Shown: piece by piece, positions 1 to 8,882 of the stretch
Layout: each line of letters starts with the position of its first letter
Position numbering within the stretch: the stretch's first letter is position 1
Program-made: the position numbers and the translations under genes
NCBI RefSeq assembly: GCF_030433645.1
Contig: NZ_JAROCG010000002.1
Span: 372,001-436,000 of the forward strand
Direction: 5' to 3'
DNA from: Arthrobacter burdickii
GTDB lineage: Bacteria > Actinomycetota > Actinomycetes > Actinomycetales > Micrococcaceae
DNA: 64,000 bases
Notes under the pieces: model-generated
Told to the model about the DNA's origin: nothing
What the model saw: only the letters and a program-made list of their open reading frames with translations
The model's database searches: none

Positions 1-330
1 ATTCGAGGGGCGTCCGCTGCCCGGTGCCAGCGAGATCTCGTTGAAGGAGTCGCCCGAGGGCTCGACGTCGACCTTCGCGTCGACCGCCTCCATCCCCAGG
101 TCGGACAGGGCCAGCCCATACGTGAACGGCTTGGAGATCGACTGGATTGTGAACTCCTCCCGGGTGTCACCGATCTCGTACATGTACCCGTCGACGGTGG
201 TCAGGCAGATGCCGAAGTTGTCGGGATCGACGTTCGCCATCGCCGGGATGGTGCTGTAGGGCTTCCCGTCCCGCAGATCGGAGATCTCCCGGTGGATGGT
301 CCTGAGGTAGCTTTCGATCGGCGATTCCAT
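1..330 (-). CDS. glsA: Glutaminase A, N-terminal part (cut by window edge)
   Basis: Serine-dependent glutaminase that hydrolyses L-glutamine to glutamate and ammonia in the cytoplasm. The 110 codons present start with MESPIESYLRTI and reach the IQSISKPF motif. In this beta-lactamase-like family, the Ser and Lys of the SxxK motif are catalytic. The following PSGDSFNEISL block is also typical of glutaminases. The start ATG lies 7 bases after a TAGGGT -10 hexamer, so the mRNA is probably leaderless. The C-terminal two thirds lie beyond base 1. The family call is firm from these motifs; whether a C-terminal STAS or other domain follows cannot be seen. Confidence 0.9.
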   Translation of the reverse strand, partial: MESPIESYLRTIHREISDLRDGKPYSTIPAMANVDPDNFGICLTTVDGYMYEIGDTREEFTIQSISKPFTYGLALSDLGMEAVDAKVDVEPSGDSFNEISLAPGSGRPSN

Positions 331-337
331 GCTGTCC

Positions 338-343
338 ACCCTA
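338..343 (-). promoter_or_regulatory. -10 element of a probable leaderless promoter, glsA
   Basis: TAGGGT read on the minus strand, 7 bases before the glsA ATG. No ribosome-binding site fits between them. Confidence 0.5.
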
Positions 344-379
344 CGGGGACGGCAGCCCCGCCTCCCCGTGCACCGGCCG

Positions 380-847
380 TCAGCGGGTGCGCAGCGTGTG
401 GCGGTTGGAGAGCACGAAGAGCTGGGCGACGGCAGTGGCGACGCCGAGGAAGATCAGGGGCGGGGCGGCCGCGACCGTGTAGTTGAACCAGGGGTTGCTG
501 TAGGGCGTGCTCATCTGTCCCAGGGTGAGCTGATCCACGTACTGCTGCTCGTGGATCATCGGGGCCGAGAGGAAGTACACCCCGAGGGCCACGAGCGCGG
601 CCGCGACGACCCAGGCCCAGACATCGAAGGGATTGCGGGGCGGCAGGCTGGGCTCTGGTGGCCGGGGTGCCTCGGATCCCACCTCGCGGATCACCGAGGG
701 GGTAGCGGTGTCCTCTGTCGGCCAGTGCAGTGCTGGTGCGCGCGGCGCGGGGGACACCGCGCTGGATGCGGCCCCCGTAGGATTCCCGCGCTGGTAGATC
801 CCGTCGTAGCGCGGGTCGTGAGTGTTCTGCATGCGGTCGCTGACCAT
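380..847 (-). CDS. Small membrane protein of unknown function
   Basis: A 155-residue protein I do not recognise. It has a hydrophilic Pro/Ala-rich N-terminal half of about 75 residues. Two hydrophobic segments follow: one starts at VWAWVVAAALVALGV and one at AAAPPLIFLGVATAV. A short extracellular or periplasmic loop containing MIHEQQYVDQLTL lies between them. The C-terminus RHTLRTR is basic. The start ATG was chosen because a strong GGGGGG ribosome-binding tract precedes it by about 7 bases; an open frame continues upstream but without such a signal. It lies 49 bases upstream of glsA in the same direction. A role as a small integral membrane protein is inference only. Confidence 0.7.
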   Translation of the reverse strand: MVSDRMQNTHDPRYDGIYQRGNPTGAASSAVSPAPRAPALHWPTEDTATPSVIREVGSEAPRPPEPSLPPRNPFDVWAWVVAAALVALGVYFLSAPMIHEQQYVDQLTLGQMSTPYSNPWFNYTVAAAPPLIFLGVATAVAQLFVLSNRHTLRTR

Positions 848-1016
848 CCGTTTTCCCCCCTGGAATGACGAATGCCAGTAAAGCACGGGCGGAGCCCGTA
901 CACGCTCAGCGCAGCAGCGCCGGGTGGCGGCCGCACCGGACGGCGCAGCTAGACTGGCGAGCCGGTGCAGTCGCACCGATGACGGATGTATGACGTGATT
1001 CCACGACGGAGGGACC

Positions 1017-1688
1017 ATGGCCAGGAAAGCACTGGCGAGCGCCACGAACGCCCCGCGACTGTCCCTGCGGGAACCGCGGGACGTCACGCGGGTCGAGGAG
1101 CCGCACCTGCTCGACGGCGACCACCGGGAAGGGGAGCTGTATGAACGCGCCTCCTTCGACGGTGAGGAGCTCGCCGGGATCACGCTGCAGGAATGCGTCC
1201 TGCAGGGAGTGTCACTCAACGACGCCGAGCTGCGCGGCGCGCGGTTCATCGAATGCGCCTTCGAGGACCTGTTCGCCCCGGTCTTCCGCGCTCCGCGGAG
1301 CAGCTGGCGTGAGACGTCGCTGCGGAGCACGCGGTGGGGTTCGGCGGAGCTTTACGACAGCCGGCTCGACGGCGTGCACCTCGACGGGGGCAAGCTCGAC
1401 TACGTGAATTTCCGCAGCGCCCGGCTGACGGACGTGCTCGTGAGCGGGTGCATCATCGGAGAACTGGATCTCACGGGCGTGCGGGCAACCCGGCTGGCCC
1501 TGCAGGACTGCACGATCGGCACACTCACGCTCGACGGCGCCCAGCTGAAGGACGCCGACCTCCGCACCAGCAGCTTCCGGGGCATCAGCGGCCTCGACGG
1601 CCTGCGCGGCGCCACGATCGATGAGTACCAGCTGCAGCTGCTGGCCCCTTTCCTCGCCGACAGCATGGGCCTGCGCGTCGAGGGCTGA
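1017..1688 (+). CDS. Pentapeptide-repeat protein
   Basis: A 223-residue cytoplasmic protein whose central part (about residues 45-195) is built of five-residue repeats of the A(D/N)LxX kind, for example LNDAELRGARF, LKDADLRTSSF and LDGGKLDYVNF. Such repeats fold into a right-handed quadrilateral beta-helix. Some family members (Qnr, MfpA) mimic DNA and protect gyrase, but nothing here identifies the partner. The start ATG has a good GGAGGG site 4 bases upstream. The gene converges on the CPBP protease gene. Fold confident, function unknown. Confidence 0.85.
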   Translation: MARKALASATNAPRLSLREPRDVTRVEEPHLLDGDHREGELYERASFDGEELAGITLQECVLQGVSLNDAELRGARFIECAFEDLFAPVFRAPRSSWRETSLRSTRWGSAELYDSRLDGVHLDGGKLDYVNFRSARLTDVLVSGCIIGELDLTGVRATRLALQDCTIGTLTLDGAQLKDADLRTSSFRGISGLDGLRGATIDEYQLQLLAPFLADSMGLRVEG

Positions 1689-1710
1689 CAGGCGACAGGC
1701 CGGCGGGCTC

Positions 1711-1770
1711 TACCGTTCCGGGGTCTACCGTTCCTGGTCCTACCATTCCTGGTCCTACCGTTTCCGGCGA
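1711..1770. repeat. Tandem 15-bp repeat, four copies
   Basis: Four consecutive 15-base units beginning TACCGTTCC, TACCGTTCC, TACCATTCC and TACCGTTTC lie in the 111-base gap between two convergent genes. The middle two differ at a single position. No coding role is apparent. Confidence 0.75.
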
Positions 1771-1799
1771 ACACCCTTCCCGGCCAGTGCCGTTGCGGG

Positions 1800-3242
1800 T
1801 CATCCCGCTGCGGGATACCCCGGGCCGGTGGGATGCGACGTCCCTGAAGGATGCCCTGGTCCCGGCGGATGTGCAGGGCCGGTGGGGTGGCGGTCTGCGC
1901 CGTCGTCCCGCCTGGCCGGGTGCGACCCTGCCGCCGGGCGCTGCGATTCGAGGGGCGCGGGGGCTCCCGATGGCACGGGTCCAGCGGATGGCACGGGTTC
2001 GGCCCACGCGTCGGACGAGGGGGCCGGCCGGCCGACGACGGTGTCTCCCATACTCCGCGCCGGTTGGGCGGGGCGCGGCGCGGGGTGCGGCGCGGCAGCG
2101 GGCGAAGGTGTGGGCCGGGCAGTGGGGACAGTCGGTGCCGGAACCGGCCCGACGCCCGCGGGCTGCTGCGCGTACCGCGCGCGGTCGTACTGCGACGGGT
2201 CGTAGCCGCCCGGCTGCTCCTGGGACAGTTCCTGTGCCCAGGGGTTGCGAACCGGTGCTTCCTGGTACCCGTACGGCGCACTCCCGCCCACCGGAAGGGC
2301 GTACGAGGGGTAGGCGTGCTCGAGCGGGGCCTGCGGAACGACCGTGCGGGTCCGGTCGATGCCGCGGCGGTTCGCGAGGCGGACGATGACGCCGGCGGTC
2401 ACCGCCATGGTCGCCACGGACACGAGGAGCCCGCTCACGGACCCCTCGCTGGAGTTCACGTCGACCAGGCCGAAGGCACCGAGCACGAAGATGGTCATGT
2501 TGTTGATCGCATGCACCGCAATGGCCGCTTCCAGGCCGCCGGTGCGCCAGGTGATCCAGCCGGCGACGACGGCGAAGATCGCGACGTCGGCCTGGCCGAG
2601 CGGATCGTAGAGGTGACCGAGGACGAACAGCGGCACGGGCAGCAGGATCGCGAAGGCGGGGTGGCGGAGCCAGCCGCCGACGGCCTGCATCAGGAAGCCG
2701 CGGAACACGTACTCCTCGGCCGCAGCCTGGAACGGGACGGCAAGGAGGGAGAGGGCCAGCAGGACGACCAGGGTGGACGTGTCCTGCTGCACGGGCGCCG
2801 CGGCGGCCTCCTCCGGGAAGAGGAATCCGATGAGGGTGGAAATGCCCAGGCTCACCAGGAACACGGCCAGCGCTGCGGCGGCGCACAGGGCCAGCCAGCG
2901 CCAGCGGATGCGGCCGGCCACGGACGAGAGCAGGCCGAAGGGCCGCGGGCCGGTGACCAGCACAGCGAGTGCGAGGGCCGGGATCATGAGGATCAGGGAG
3001 ATCAGGGTGAAGGCGAAGATCACCGGGTCGCTCAGGTCGATCGCCGCCGCTGCGTCGAGGTACTGCGAGACGTCCGCCGATGTGCTGAGTGCCGCGACCG
3101 CTCCGGCGATCAGCAGGACCACCGTGAAGACCACGTAGAGGGCGACTCCGAGCAGCGCCGTGAGGAGCGGCTTCCACCACCGGTACTGCGGCCACGAGCG
3201 GGCCAGGCGGTGGAATTCGAACTGCTGGTCGACCTGTTCCAT
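1800..3242 (-). CDS. CPBP-family intramembrane metalloprotease with proline-rich tail
   Basis: Membrane protease-like protein of 480 residues in the CPBP (CAAX protease / bacteriocin-processing) family. Hydrophobic segments begin near residues 26, 76, 113 and 156 and continue to about 290. The family signature is complete: E176, E177 and R181 in EEYVFRG, H210, and the HAINN box with H244 and N247/N248, which together form the metal site. Residues 300-480 are an unusually long Pro/Ala/Gly/Ser-rich cytoplasmic tail. The ATG lies 6 bases after a TACGGT hexamer (probable leaderless mRNA). The DUF1275 gene upstream ends 4 bases before. Substrate unknown. Confidence 0.85.
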   Translation of the reverse strand: MEQVDQQFEFHRLARSWPQYRWWKPLLTALLGVALYVVFTVVLLIAGAVAALSTSADVSQYLDAAAAIDLSDPVIFAFTLISLILMIPALALAVLVTGPRPFGLLSSVAGRIRWRWLALCAAAALAVFLVSLGISTLIGFLFPEEAAAAPVQQDTSTLVVLLALSLLAVPFQAAAEEYVFRGFLMQAVGGWLRHPAFAILLPVPLFVLGHLYDPLGQADVAIFAVVAGWITWRTGGLEAAIAVHAINNMTIFVLGAFGLVDVNSSEGSVSGLLVSVATMAVTAGVIVRLANRRGIDRTRTVVPQAPLEHAYPSYALPVGGSAPYGYQEAPVRNPWAQELSQEQPGGYDPSQYDRARYAQQPAGVGPVPAPTVPTARPTPSPAAAPHPAPRPAQPARSMGDTVVGRPAPSSDAWAEPVPSAGPVPSGAPAPLESQRPAAGSHPARRDDGADRHPTGPAHPPGPGHPSGTSHPTGPGYPAAG

Positions 3243-3246
3243 GCTT

Positions 3247-3966
3247 CTACCGTAGTGCGGTTTCCTTGGCGCTTCCTGCGACGGCTGCCTTGCGGTCCCG
3301 ACGGTGGCGGAGGTGGCCCAGGAGGGTGACGACGGCGGAGAGCAGTGCGGAGACGGCCACGCCGAGCCAGAGGTCCACCTTCAGCGTGAGGGCGCCGACG
3401 ACGGCGCCGGCCATGATCAGGGCGATCGCGGAGGAACGGCGCGCCCAGAAGGGACTCTTGCCGCCGGCGAGCCGGGAGTCCGACGCCAGGCCCGTGATGG
3501 TGGACGTGACCACGACGGTGGTGATCTCGGCGACCTTCAGGCGTTTGGCCGTCGCTGCCTGGATGCCCATCATCGTCGCGAGCACCGAGGTGGTGATGCT
3601 GCCGAGCACCTCCTCGGCCTGCACGTCGACGAGCGCGACGTACACCGCGAGGGCGGTCAGCCCGAGGGCCACCGTGAGGAGCGTGCCCGTCGTCCGCCCG
3701 GACCACCCCTCCGGTCCCTTCCGCAGGACGCGGCCGGCGAGTGCCGCGCCGACCATGAAGAAGGCGAGGGCGAGCGCGGGCCGGAGGACGGGCAGACCGG
3801 TGCCACCCGTGAAGGCCATGCCGAGAAGAACGACGTTGCCCGTCATGTTGCCCGTGAACACGCGGTCGAGGCCGAGGTAGCCGACGGCGTCGATGACGCC
3901 GGTCGAGAACGTCAGGCCGAGCATGAGCCAGAGATGGAGCCTGTCCGTTGCCACGCGGTTCTTCAC
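3247..3966 (-). CDS. DUF1275 (YoaK-family) membrane protein
   Basis: A 239-residue multi-pass membrane protein. The N-terminal block containing TGVIDAVGYLGLDRVFTGNM followed by TGNVVLLG is the hallmark of the DUF1275/YoaK family, whose function is unknown. Five to six hydrophobic segments alternate with short loops. It starts with GTG, chosen because GAGGG lies 8 bases upstream. It is divergent from the gamma-glutamyltransferase gene, and the 146-base gap holds a probable GntR operator, so both could be affected by that regulator. Confidence 0.85.
   Translation of the reverse strand: MKNRVATDRLHLWLMLGLTFSTGVIDAVGYLGLDRVFTGNMTGNVVLLGMAFTGGTGLPVLRPALALAFFMVGAALAGRVLRKGPEGWSGRTTGTLLTVALGLTALAVYVALVDVQAEEVLGSITTSVLATMMGIQAATAKRLKVAEITTVVVTSTITGLASDSRLAGGKSPFWARRSSAIALIMAGAVVGALTLKVDLWLGVAVSALLSAVVTLLGHLRHRRDRKAAVAGSAKETALR
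3249..3254 (-). promoter_or_regulatory. -10 element, leaderless CPBP mRNA
   Basis: TACGGT on the minus strand, six bases before the ATG of the CPBP protease. Confidence 0.5.
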
Positions 3967-4027
3967 GATGATGTCCCTCGTCTGCAGTCTTGCCGTGAAT
4001 GTATACGACGCCTAGGGTCGTACCGTT

Positions 4028-4041
4028 GATTGTATTCAATC
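4028..4041. promoter_or_regulatory. Probable operator of the downstream GntR/FCD regulator
   Basis: GATTGTATTCAATC is a 14-base palindrome with five perfect outer pairs. It closely resembles the ATTGTATNCAAT sites used by FCD-type GntR regulators. A related half-like element, GAATGTATAC, lies about 30 bases to its left. The site is AT-rich in otherwise GC-rich DNA and sits between the divergent DUF1275 and ggt genes. Confidence 0.5.
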
Positions 4042-4112
4042 CGCACCGGCCCCTGAGAACGCCCCCGCCGCTGCGCACGATCGCCCTGGGCGCTCCCGTC
4101 GAAAGGCAGCCG

Positions 4113-5921
4113 ATGACGTACACCTCCCCTCCCTCCTTCACCACGCGACCTACCCTGCAGGGCACCTTCGGCATGAGTGCATCGACGCACTGGCTGGCCA
4201 CGGCATCGGCGCAGGCCGTGCTGGAACGCGGCGGCAACGCGTTCGACGCCGCCGTCGCCGGGGCGTTCGTCCTGCACGTCGTCGAACCCCACCTCAACGG
4301 ACCGGGAGGCGACATGACCGGCGTCTTCGCCACCGCCGAGGAGCCCGGCAGGCCCGTCGTGCTCATGGGCCAGGGCCCTGCGCCGGCCGCCGCGAGCCGC
4401 GAGCACTACCTCGCCGAGGGACTCGAACTCGTCCCGGGTGCGGGCGCGCTCGCCGCTGCGGTCCCGGCCGCCGTCGACGCCTGGCTGGTCCTGCTGCGCG
4501 ACCACGGAACGTGGGAGCTCCGGGACGTCCTGGCCTTCGCGATCGGCTATGCCCGCGACGGCCACCCCGTCCTCGGCCGCGTCGGAGCGACCATCGCCGC
4601 CGTGGCGGACCTTTTCACCGAACACTGGCCCACGTCGGCGGCCCTCTGGATGCCCGAGGGCAGGCCGCCACGCGAGGGCGAGATCATCCGCAACGAGGCA
4701 TACGCCCGTGTCCTCGGGTCCCTGGCCGACGCGGCGGCCGACGGCGCCACGCGGGCCGAACGCATCGACGCCGCCCGCCTCGAGTGGCGCACCGGACTCG
4801 TGGCCCAGACGGCCGCCGGGTTCGTCCGGACGCCCCACCGGCACTCCTCGGGGCTGGACCACGCGGGTGTCCTCACCGTCGAGGACTTCGCCGGCTTCGA
4901 AGCCGGGTACGAGGAGGCGACGACCCTCCAGTTCCGCGGCCACACCATCGCCAAGACCGGGCCCTGGGGTCAGGGCCCGGCGCTGCTGCAGACCCTCGCC
5001 ATCCTCGACGGGTTCGACGACGAGCGGCTCGACCCGTCCACCGCGATCGGCGCGCACACCATCCTCGAGGCGCAGAAGCTCGCCATCGCCGACCGGGAGG
5101 CGTACTACGGCGACGCCGACGTCCCGTTGGACTACCTGCTCTCCCCGGAGTACGCCGCCGAGCGGCGTGCCCTCATCGGGGACGAGGCGTCGCTCGAGTT
5201 CCGGCCCGGGAGGGTCCCGGGTGTCGAACCCTTCACCCCTCCGCTCCGGGTCGACTACACCCCGCCCGCCCTCGCCGGCGGCAGCGGGTTCGCCGGGGTG
5301 GGTGAACCGACGGTCTCGCGCAGCGGGGAGACGCGCGGCGACACGTGCCACATCGATGTCGTCGACGCGCAGGGCAACATGGTCTCCGCGACGCCGAGCG
5401 GGGGATGGCTGCAGTCCTCACCCGCCATCCCCGAGCTCGGATTCTGTCTCGGCTCCCGGTTGCAGATGACCTGGCTGGAGGACGGGGCACCGTCCACCCT
5501 GCAGCCGGGCAAGCGGCCCCGCACCACACTCACCCCGACACTCATCCTCAAGGACGGCAAGCCCGTCGTCGCCCTCGGATCACCCGGCGGCGACCAGCAG
5601 GACCAGTGGCAACTGCTCTACATCCTCCGCACCATCGTCGGAGGCTACACGCCGCAGCAGGCCATCGACGCACCGTCCCTCCACACCACGTCCATTCCCG
5701 GCTCCTTCTGGCCGCGCACCTGGGAACCGGGCGGCGCCGTCGTCGAGGACCGGCTGGGCGAGGACGTGATCGCCGACCTGGAACGCCGGGGCCATGTCAT
5801 CACCCGGGCGGGGGACTGGGCCCTCGGTCGGCTGTCCTGCGTCACCCGAGACTCCCACACCGGCGTGCTGTCCGCCGCCGCCAACCCGCGGGGAGCACAG
5901 GGCTATGCCGCAGGACGCTGA
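4113..5921 (+). CDS. ggt: Gamma-glutamyltransferase family protein
   Basis: N-terminal nucleophile hydrolase of 602 residues that transfers or hydrolyses gamma-glutamyl groups, for example from glutathione. The precursor cleaves itself just before a Thr, here T411 in GDTCHIDVVD, which then acts as nucleophile of the small subunit. The large-subunit signatures GGNAFDAAVAGAF and NGPGGD are present near the N-terminus, and the small-subunit LGSPGGD box near the C-terminus. No signal peptide is visible, so a cytoplasmic acylase-like member is possible. The ATG has an AAAGG site 7 bases upstream. A GntR-type regulator gene follows after 20 bases, suggesting an operon controlled by it. Confidence 0.9.
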   Translation: MTYTSPPSFTTRPTLQGTFGMSASTHWLATASAQAVLERGGNAFDAAVAGAFVLHVVEPHLNGPGGDMTGVFATAEEPGRPVVLMGQGPAPAAASREHYLAEGLELVPGAGALAAAVPAAVDAWLVLLRDHGTWELRDVLAFAIGYARDGHPVLGRVGATIAAVADLFTEHWPTSAALWMPEGRPPREGEIIRNEAYARVLGSLADAAADGATRAERIDAARLEWRTGLVAQTAAGFVRTPHRHSSGLDHAGVLTVEDFAGFEAGYEEATTLQFRGHTIAKTGPWGQGPALLQTLAILDGFDDERLDPSTAIGAHTILEAQKLAIADREAYYGDADVPLDYLLSPEYAAERRALIGDEASLEFRPGRVPGVEPFTPPLRVDYTPPALAGGSGFAGVGEPTVSRSGETRGDTCHIDVVDAQGNMVSATPSGGWLQSSPAIPELGFCLGSRLQMTWLEDGAPSTLQPGKRPRTTLTPTLILKDGKPVVALGSPGGDQQDQWQLLYILRTIVGGYTPQQAIDAPSLHTTSIPGSFWPRTWEPGGAVVEDRLGEDVIADLERRGHVITRAGDWALGRLSCVTRDSHTGVLSAAANPRGAQGYAAGR

Positions 5922-5941
5922 GCACCAGACGGGCGCGGCGG

Positions 5942-6673
5942 ATGCGGCCTGAGCAGGACGCCTCAGCGCCGCAGCGTGTCCTCGACGCCATCCGCCGCGG
6001 CATCATCCTCGGTGAGCTGCCGCCCGGGGCCCGCGTCACGGAGGCGGCGCTCGCCGCTCGGTACGGTGTCTCCCGCGTGCCCGTGCGGGAGGCACTGCGT
6101 GCGCTGGAGGCGGAGGGCTTCGTCGAGTCGAAACCCTACGCCGGCTCCACCGTGGCGAAGATCCCGCTCGACGACGCCGAGGACCTCTTCGCCGTCCGGC
6201 GCGCCATCGAAGCGACCATCGCACGCCGCGCGGCACGCCGGGCGGCAGAGCAGTTTGCGGCCGATGCACCGAGCACGGGTTGGTTCCCTGCGAGGCGTGC
6301 TCTCGCGGACATCCTCGACTACGGCGACCGCGCCGTGGCGGCCGACGCCCTCGCGGACCTGCCCGAACTGAACATCCGCTTCCACCTGGGGGTCGCCGAA
6401 CTCAGCGGCAGCGCATCGCTCGCCGCGCTCCTCCGGCAGATCTCGGGGAAGATCGAGTGGCTCTATGCAGCCGACGTCGACAACCGCGGGAAGCAGTCCT
6501 GGAGCGAGCACCGGCTGATTCTCGCGGCGATCGACGCGGGGAACGGGGACGAGGCGGAGCGGCTCATGGCCGGGCACGTGGAATCCTCCCAGCACGGATA
6601 CCTGGAGCGGTTCTCCGCGCCGGGTCGGACGGCGTCCGGTGCTACAGGAACGGGCGCAGCGGAGCGAGGATGA
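5942..6673 (+). CDS. GntR-family transcriptional regulator, FCD subfamily
   Basis: A 243-residue repressor-type protein. Residues about 15-75 form the winged helix-turn-helix (TEAALAARYGVSRVPVREAL, then EGFVESKPYAG). The rest is the all-helical FCD ligand domain, with the metal-binding residues spread over ELNIRFHLGVAEL and SEHRLILAAI. FCD regulators respond to small carboxylates or amino-acid derivatives. It lies 20 bases after ggt, and a matching palindrome lies upstream of ggt, so autoregulated control of ggt is likely. Its 3' end overlaps the convergent phospholipase D gene by 32 bases. No strong ribosome site; translational coupling with ggt is plausible. Confidence 0.88.
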   Translation: MRPEQDASAPQRVLDAIRRGIILGELPPGARVTEAALAARYGVSRVPVREALRALEAEGFVESKPYAGSTVAKIPLDDAEDLFAVRRAIEATIARRAARRAAEQFAADAPSTGWFPARRALADILDYGDRAVAADALADLPELNIRFHLGVAELSGSASLAALLRQISGKIEWLYAADVDNRGKQSWSEHRLILAAIDAGNGDEAERLMAGHVESSQHGYLERFSAPGRTASGATGTGAAERG

Positions 6674-7898
6674 GTTCGCTGACCCTGGCCACGACGTGGC
6701 GGCTCTCCCATTCCTCCCGGCTGAGCCGCCGGCAGTTGGAGGAGTCCACCGCGAAGATCTCCTCCATGGTGGCCGCGAGTGCGCGGTCGAAGATCTCCAG
6801 GTTGATCTCGTAGTTCCCGGTCAGGCTGAGACGGTCGATGTTGGCGGTGCCGATGGTGCTCCACTCGCCGTCGACCGTCGCCGTCTTCGCGTGGATCATC
6901 GAGTTCTGGTACAGCAGGATCTGGACCCCGGCGCCGATCAGCGCCGAGTAGAAGCCTCGGGACAGCCAGTCGGAGACCACGTGGTTCGAGTCCTCGGGCA
7001 GGATCACGCGCACGTCGACGCCCCGGCGGCTCGCCCGTAGGAGGGCGTCGAGGATCTGCCGGTCGGGGATGAAATACGCCATCGTGATGAAGATGTGCCG
7101 GTCGGCCCGGTTGATCGCGTCGAGGTAGACGCCGCGGATCGGGAACACGAGGTTGGCCGGGATGTTGTTCACCGCACGGATGCGCGGCTCCCAGAAGGAG
7201 GCGCTGAGATCGGGGAGTTCGGGCCGGCGGGGGATGGCGCGGAAGTTCCAGAAACTGACGAACGCCTCCCGGAGCTCCCACACCGACGGCCCACGGATCT
7301 CGAGGTGGGTATCGCGCCATTTCGTCGCGTAGTCCGAGCCGATGTTGTATCCGCCGACGAACCCGACTTCGTCGTCGACCACGAGGACCTTGCGGTGGTC
7401 GAAGCCCGTTCCACGGATGTTCGTGAAGACGATCGACGGGCGGACGACCGGGAAGCGGTAGATGTTGACGAGCGGGTGGAACCTGTAGAAGAAGGGGTTG
7501 ACCACGAGGTTGGCGAAACCGTCGTAGATGACGAAGACCTTCACGCCACGCTCCGCAGCACGGTTCACGGCGTCCCGGAACCGGGTGCCGACATGGTCGC
7601 CCTTCCAGATGTAGGTCTCGAGCAGGACCTGGTGTTCGGCCCTGTCGATCGCCGCGATCATGGCGTCGTAGAGGTCCTCGCCATAGGTGTAGACCGTGGT
7701 GTCCGTATCGGCGATCGTCGTCCTGAAGGTCCCCGGCTGGGGGAAGCCGTCCCGCTTGGTGCGCTGACGCTTCTGGTACGTATCGACGCCGACGAGTCCT
7801 ACGATGACCACCGCCTGCGCCGAGAAGAGCGCGATCGCTGCACGCTTGACCGTGCTCCGGGCGAAGCCCATAACCGTTTGATGCTTCAGCCAGCCCAT
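6642..7898 (-). CDS. Phospholipase D-like / cardiolipin synthase-like protein
   Basis: A 418-residue membrane-anchored enzyme with one N-terminal hydrophobic segment (about residues 19-40) and two HxKxxxxD catalytic motifs: H168/K170/D175 in DHRKVLVVDD, and H336/K338/D343 in IHAKTATVDG. These pair to form one active site that transfers phosphatidyl groups. Cardiolipin synthesis from phosphatidylglycerol is the best guess; general phospholipid hydrolysis is the alternative. The ATG lies 6 bases after a TACGCT hexamer (probable leaderless mRNA). The gene tail overlaps the end of the convergent gntR gene. Confidence 0.87.
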   Translation of the reverse strand: MGWLKHQTVMGFARSTVKRAAIALFSAQAVVIVGLVGVDTYQKRQRTKRDGFPQPGTFRTTIADTDTTVYTYGEDLYDAMIAAIDRAEHQVLLETYIWKGDHVGTRFRDAVNRAAERGVKVFVIYDGFANLVVNPFFYRFHPLVNIYRFPVVRPSIVFTNIRGTGFDHRKVLVVDDEVGFVGGYNIGSDYATKWRDTHLEIRGPSVWELREAFVSFWNFRAIPRRPELPDLSASFWEPRIRAVNNIPANLVFPIRGVYLDAINRADRHIFITMAYFIPDRQILDALLRASRRGVDVRVILPEDSNHVVSDWLSRGFYSALIGAGVQILLYQNSMIHAKTATVDGEWSTIGTANIDRLSLTGNYEINLEIFDRALAATMEEIFAVDSSNCRRLSREEWESRHVVARVSELILAPLRPFL

Positions 7899-7904
7899 GC
7901 GCCC

Positions 7905-7910
7905 AGCGTA
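7905..7910 (-). promoter_or_regulatory. -10 element, leaderless phospholipase D-like mRNA
   Basis: TACGCT on the minus strand, six bases before the ATG. Confidence 0.5.
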
Positions 7911-7950
7911 TCGCCCCCGGCCGCGCCGGGTGTCGCCACGAGGAGCGCGC

Positions 7951-8694
7951 CTAGTGGCCGCCGACTGCGATAGCCTGCGCCACAGCGGTGTCCACGCCGG
8001 CGCTCCAGGGGAAGCCGTGTCCCGGCAGCACGGTCCGGGCCCCGGTGGAGCGCAGCCCCTCGAGGGAGCGCAGGGCCGTCGCGGTGTCGGCGGTCGCCGC
8101 GCGCGCGACGACCTGCGGGCCGGGATGGCCGGTGTAGGGATCGAGCGTCACCAGCGCGTCCCCGCTGATCACGGACTCGCGGTCGGGGAAGTGCAGGGCG
8201 CAGTGGCCCTTCGTGTGCCCGGGGGTCGGGACCAGGAGCGGCGAACCGGGCAGGGCCGCGGCGGCCTCGGGAGTGAGCGGGAGGGTGTCCGGAACCCCCT
8301 TGACGGCAAGTGCTCCCGCGGCGCTCATACGCAGCAGGCCGGGGATGGCGCGCGGATACCGCACCGGATACAGGAACGGGGAACGCTCGTGCTCGTAGCT
8401 GTACGGGTGGGCGGCGATGAAGGCGTCGTCGGGGTGGCAGTACACGGGGATGCCGTACTTCGTCCGGAGGTGCTCCGCCGTGCCCACGTGGTCGAAGTGA
8501 CCGTGGGTCAGGACGACGGCGCGGATGTCCTGGATGGACCTCCCGATGCGGGAGAGTGCCTGCAGCAGCAGGGCCTTCGAGCGGGGCAGGCCGGTGTCCA
8601 CCAGCAGGACGCCGTCGTCGTCCTCCACCAGGTAGACGTTGGTCCGCGCATGCTCCAGGTAATGGATCCCCGGGGCGATATCCGTCCTGATCAT
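7951..8694 (-). CDS. MBL-fold metallohydrolase
   Basis: A 247-residue metallo-beta-lactamase-fold hydrolase. Metal ligands visible are H64, H66, D68 and H69 in THGHFDHVG, a later His in PTPGHTKGHC, Asp in ISGDALV and the terminal PGHG. This is the glyoxalase II-like pattern with a dinuclear zinc site. The substrate cannot be told. The ATG MIRTDIAPGI was chosen over upstream open frame because GGAAGGAG precedes it at good spacing. It is followed (52 bases) by the phospholipase D-like gene on the same strand, which seems to have its own promoter. Confidence 0.88.
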   Translation of the reverse strand: MIRTDIAPGIHYLEHARTNVYLVEDDDGVLLVDTGLPRSKALLLQALSRIGRSIQDIRAVVLTHGHFDHVGTAEHLRTKYGIPVYCHPDDAFIAAHPYSYEHERSPFLYPVRYPRAIPGLLRMSAAGALAVKGVPDTLPLTPEAAAALPGSPLLVPTPGHTKGHCALHFPDRESVISGDALVTLDPYTGHPGPQVVARAATADTATALRSLEGLRSTGARTVLPGHGFPWSAGVDTAVAQAIAVGGH

Positions 8695-8882
8695 GCCTCT
8701 CCTTCCGTCGTCACCTGCGTCCGACCCTAGGCGCGGTGGAGCGCTGCAACAAGGGAGCACCCGTGCGGCCCCGCGGACTTCCCTTATTCCGCGCGCGTCG
8801 CTAGCTTGGGAGCCGGATGGACAGGACACGACGACGGTGCCGCTTCGGACGCGCGTCCGAAGCGTTCCCGGAAGGCACGGAG

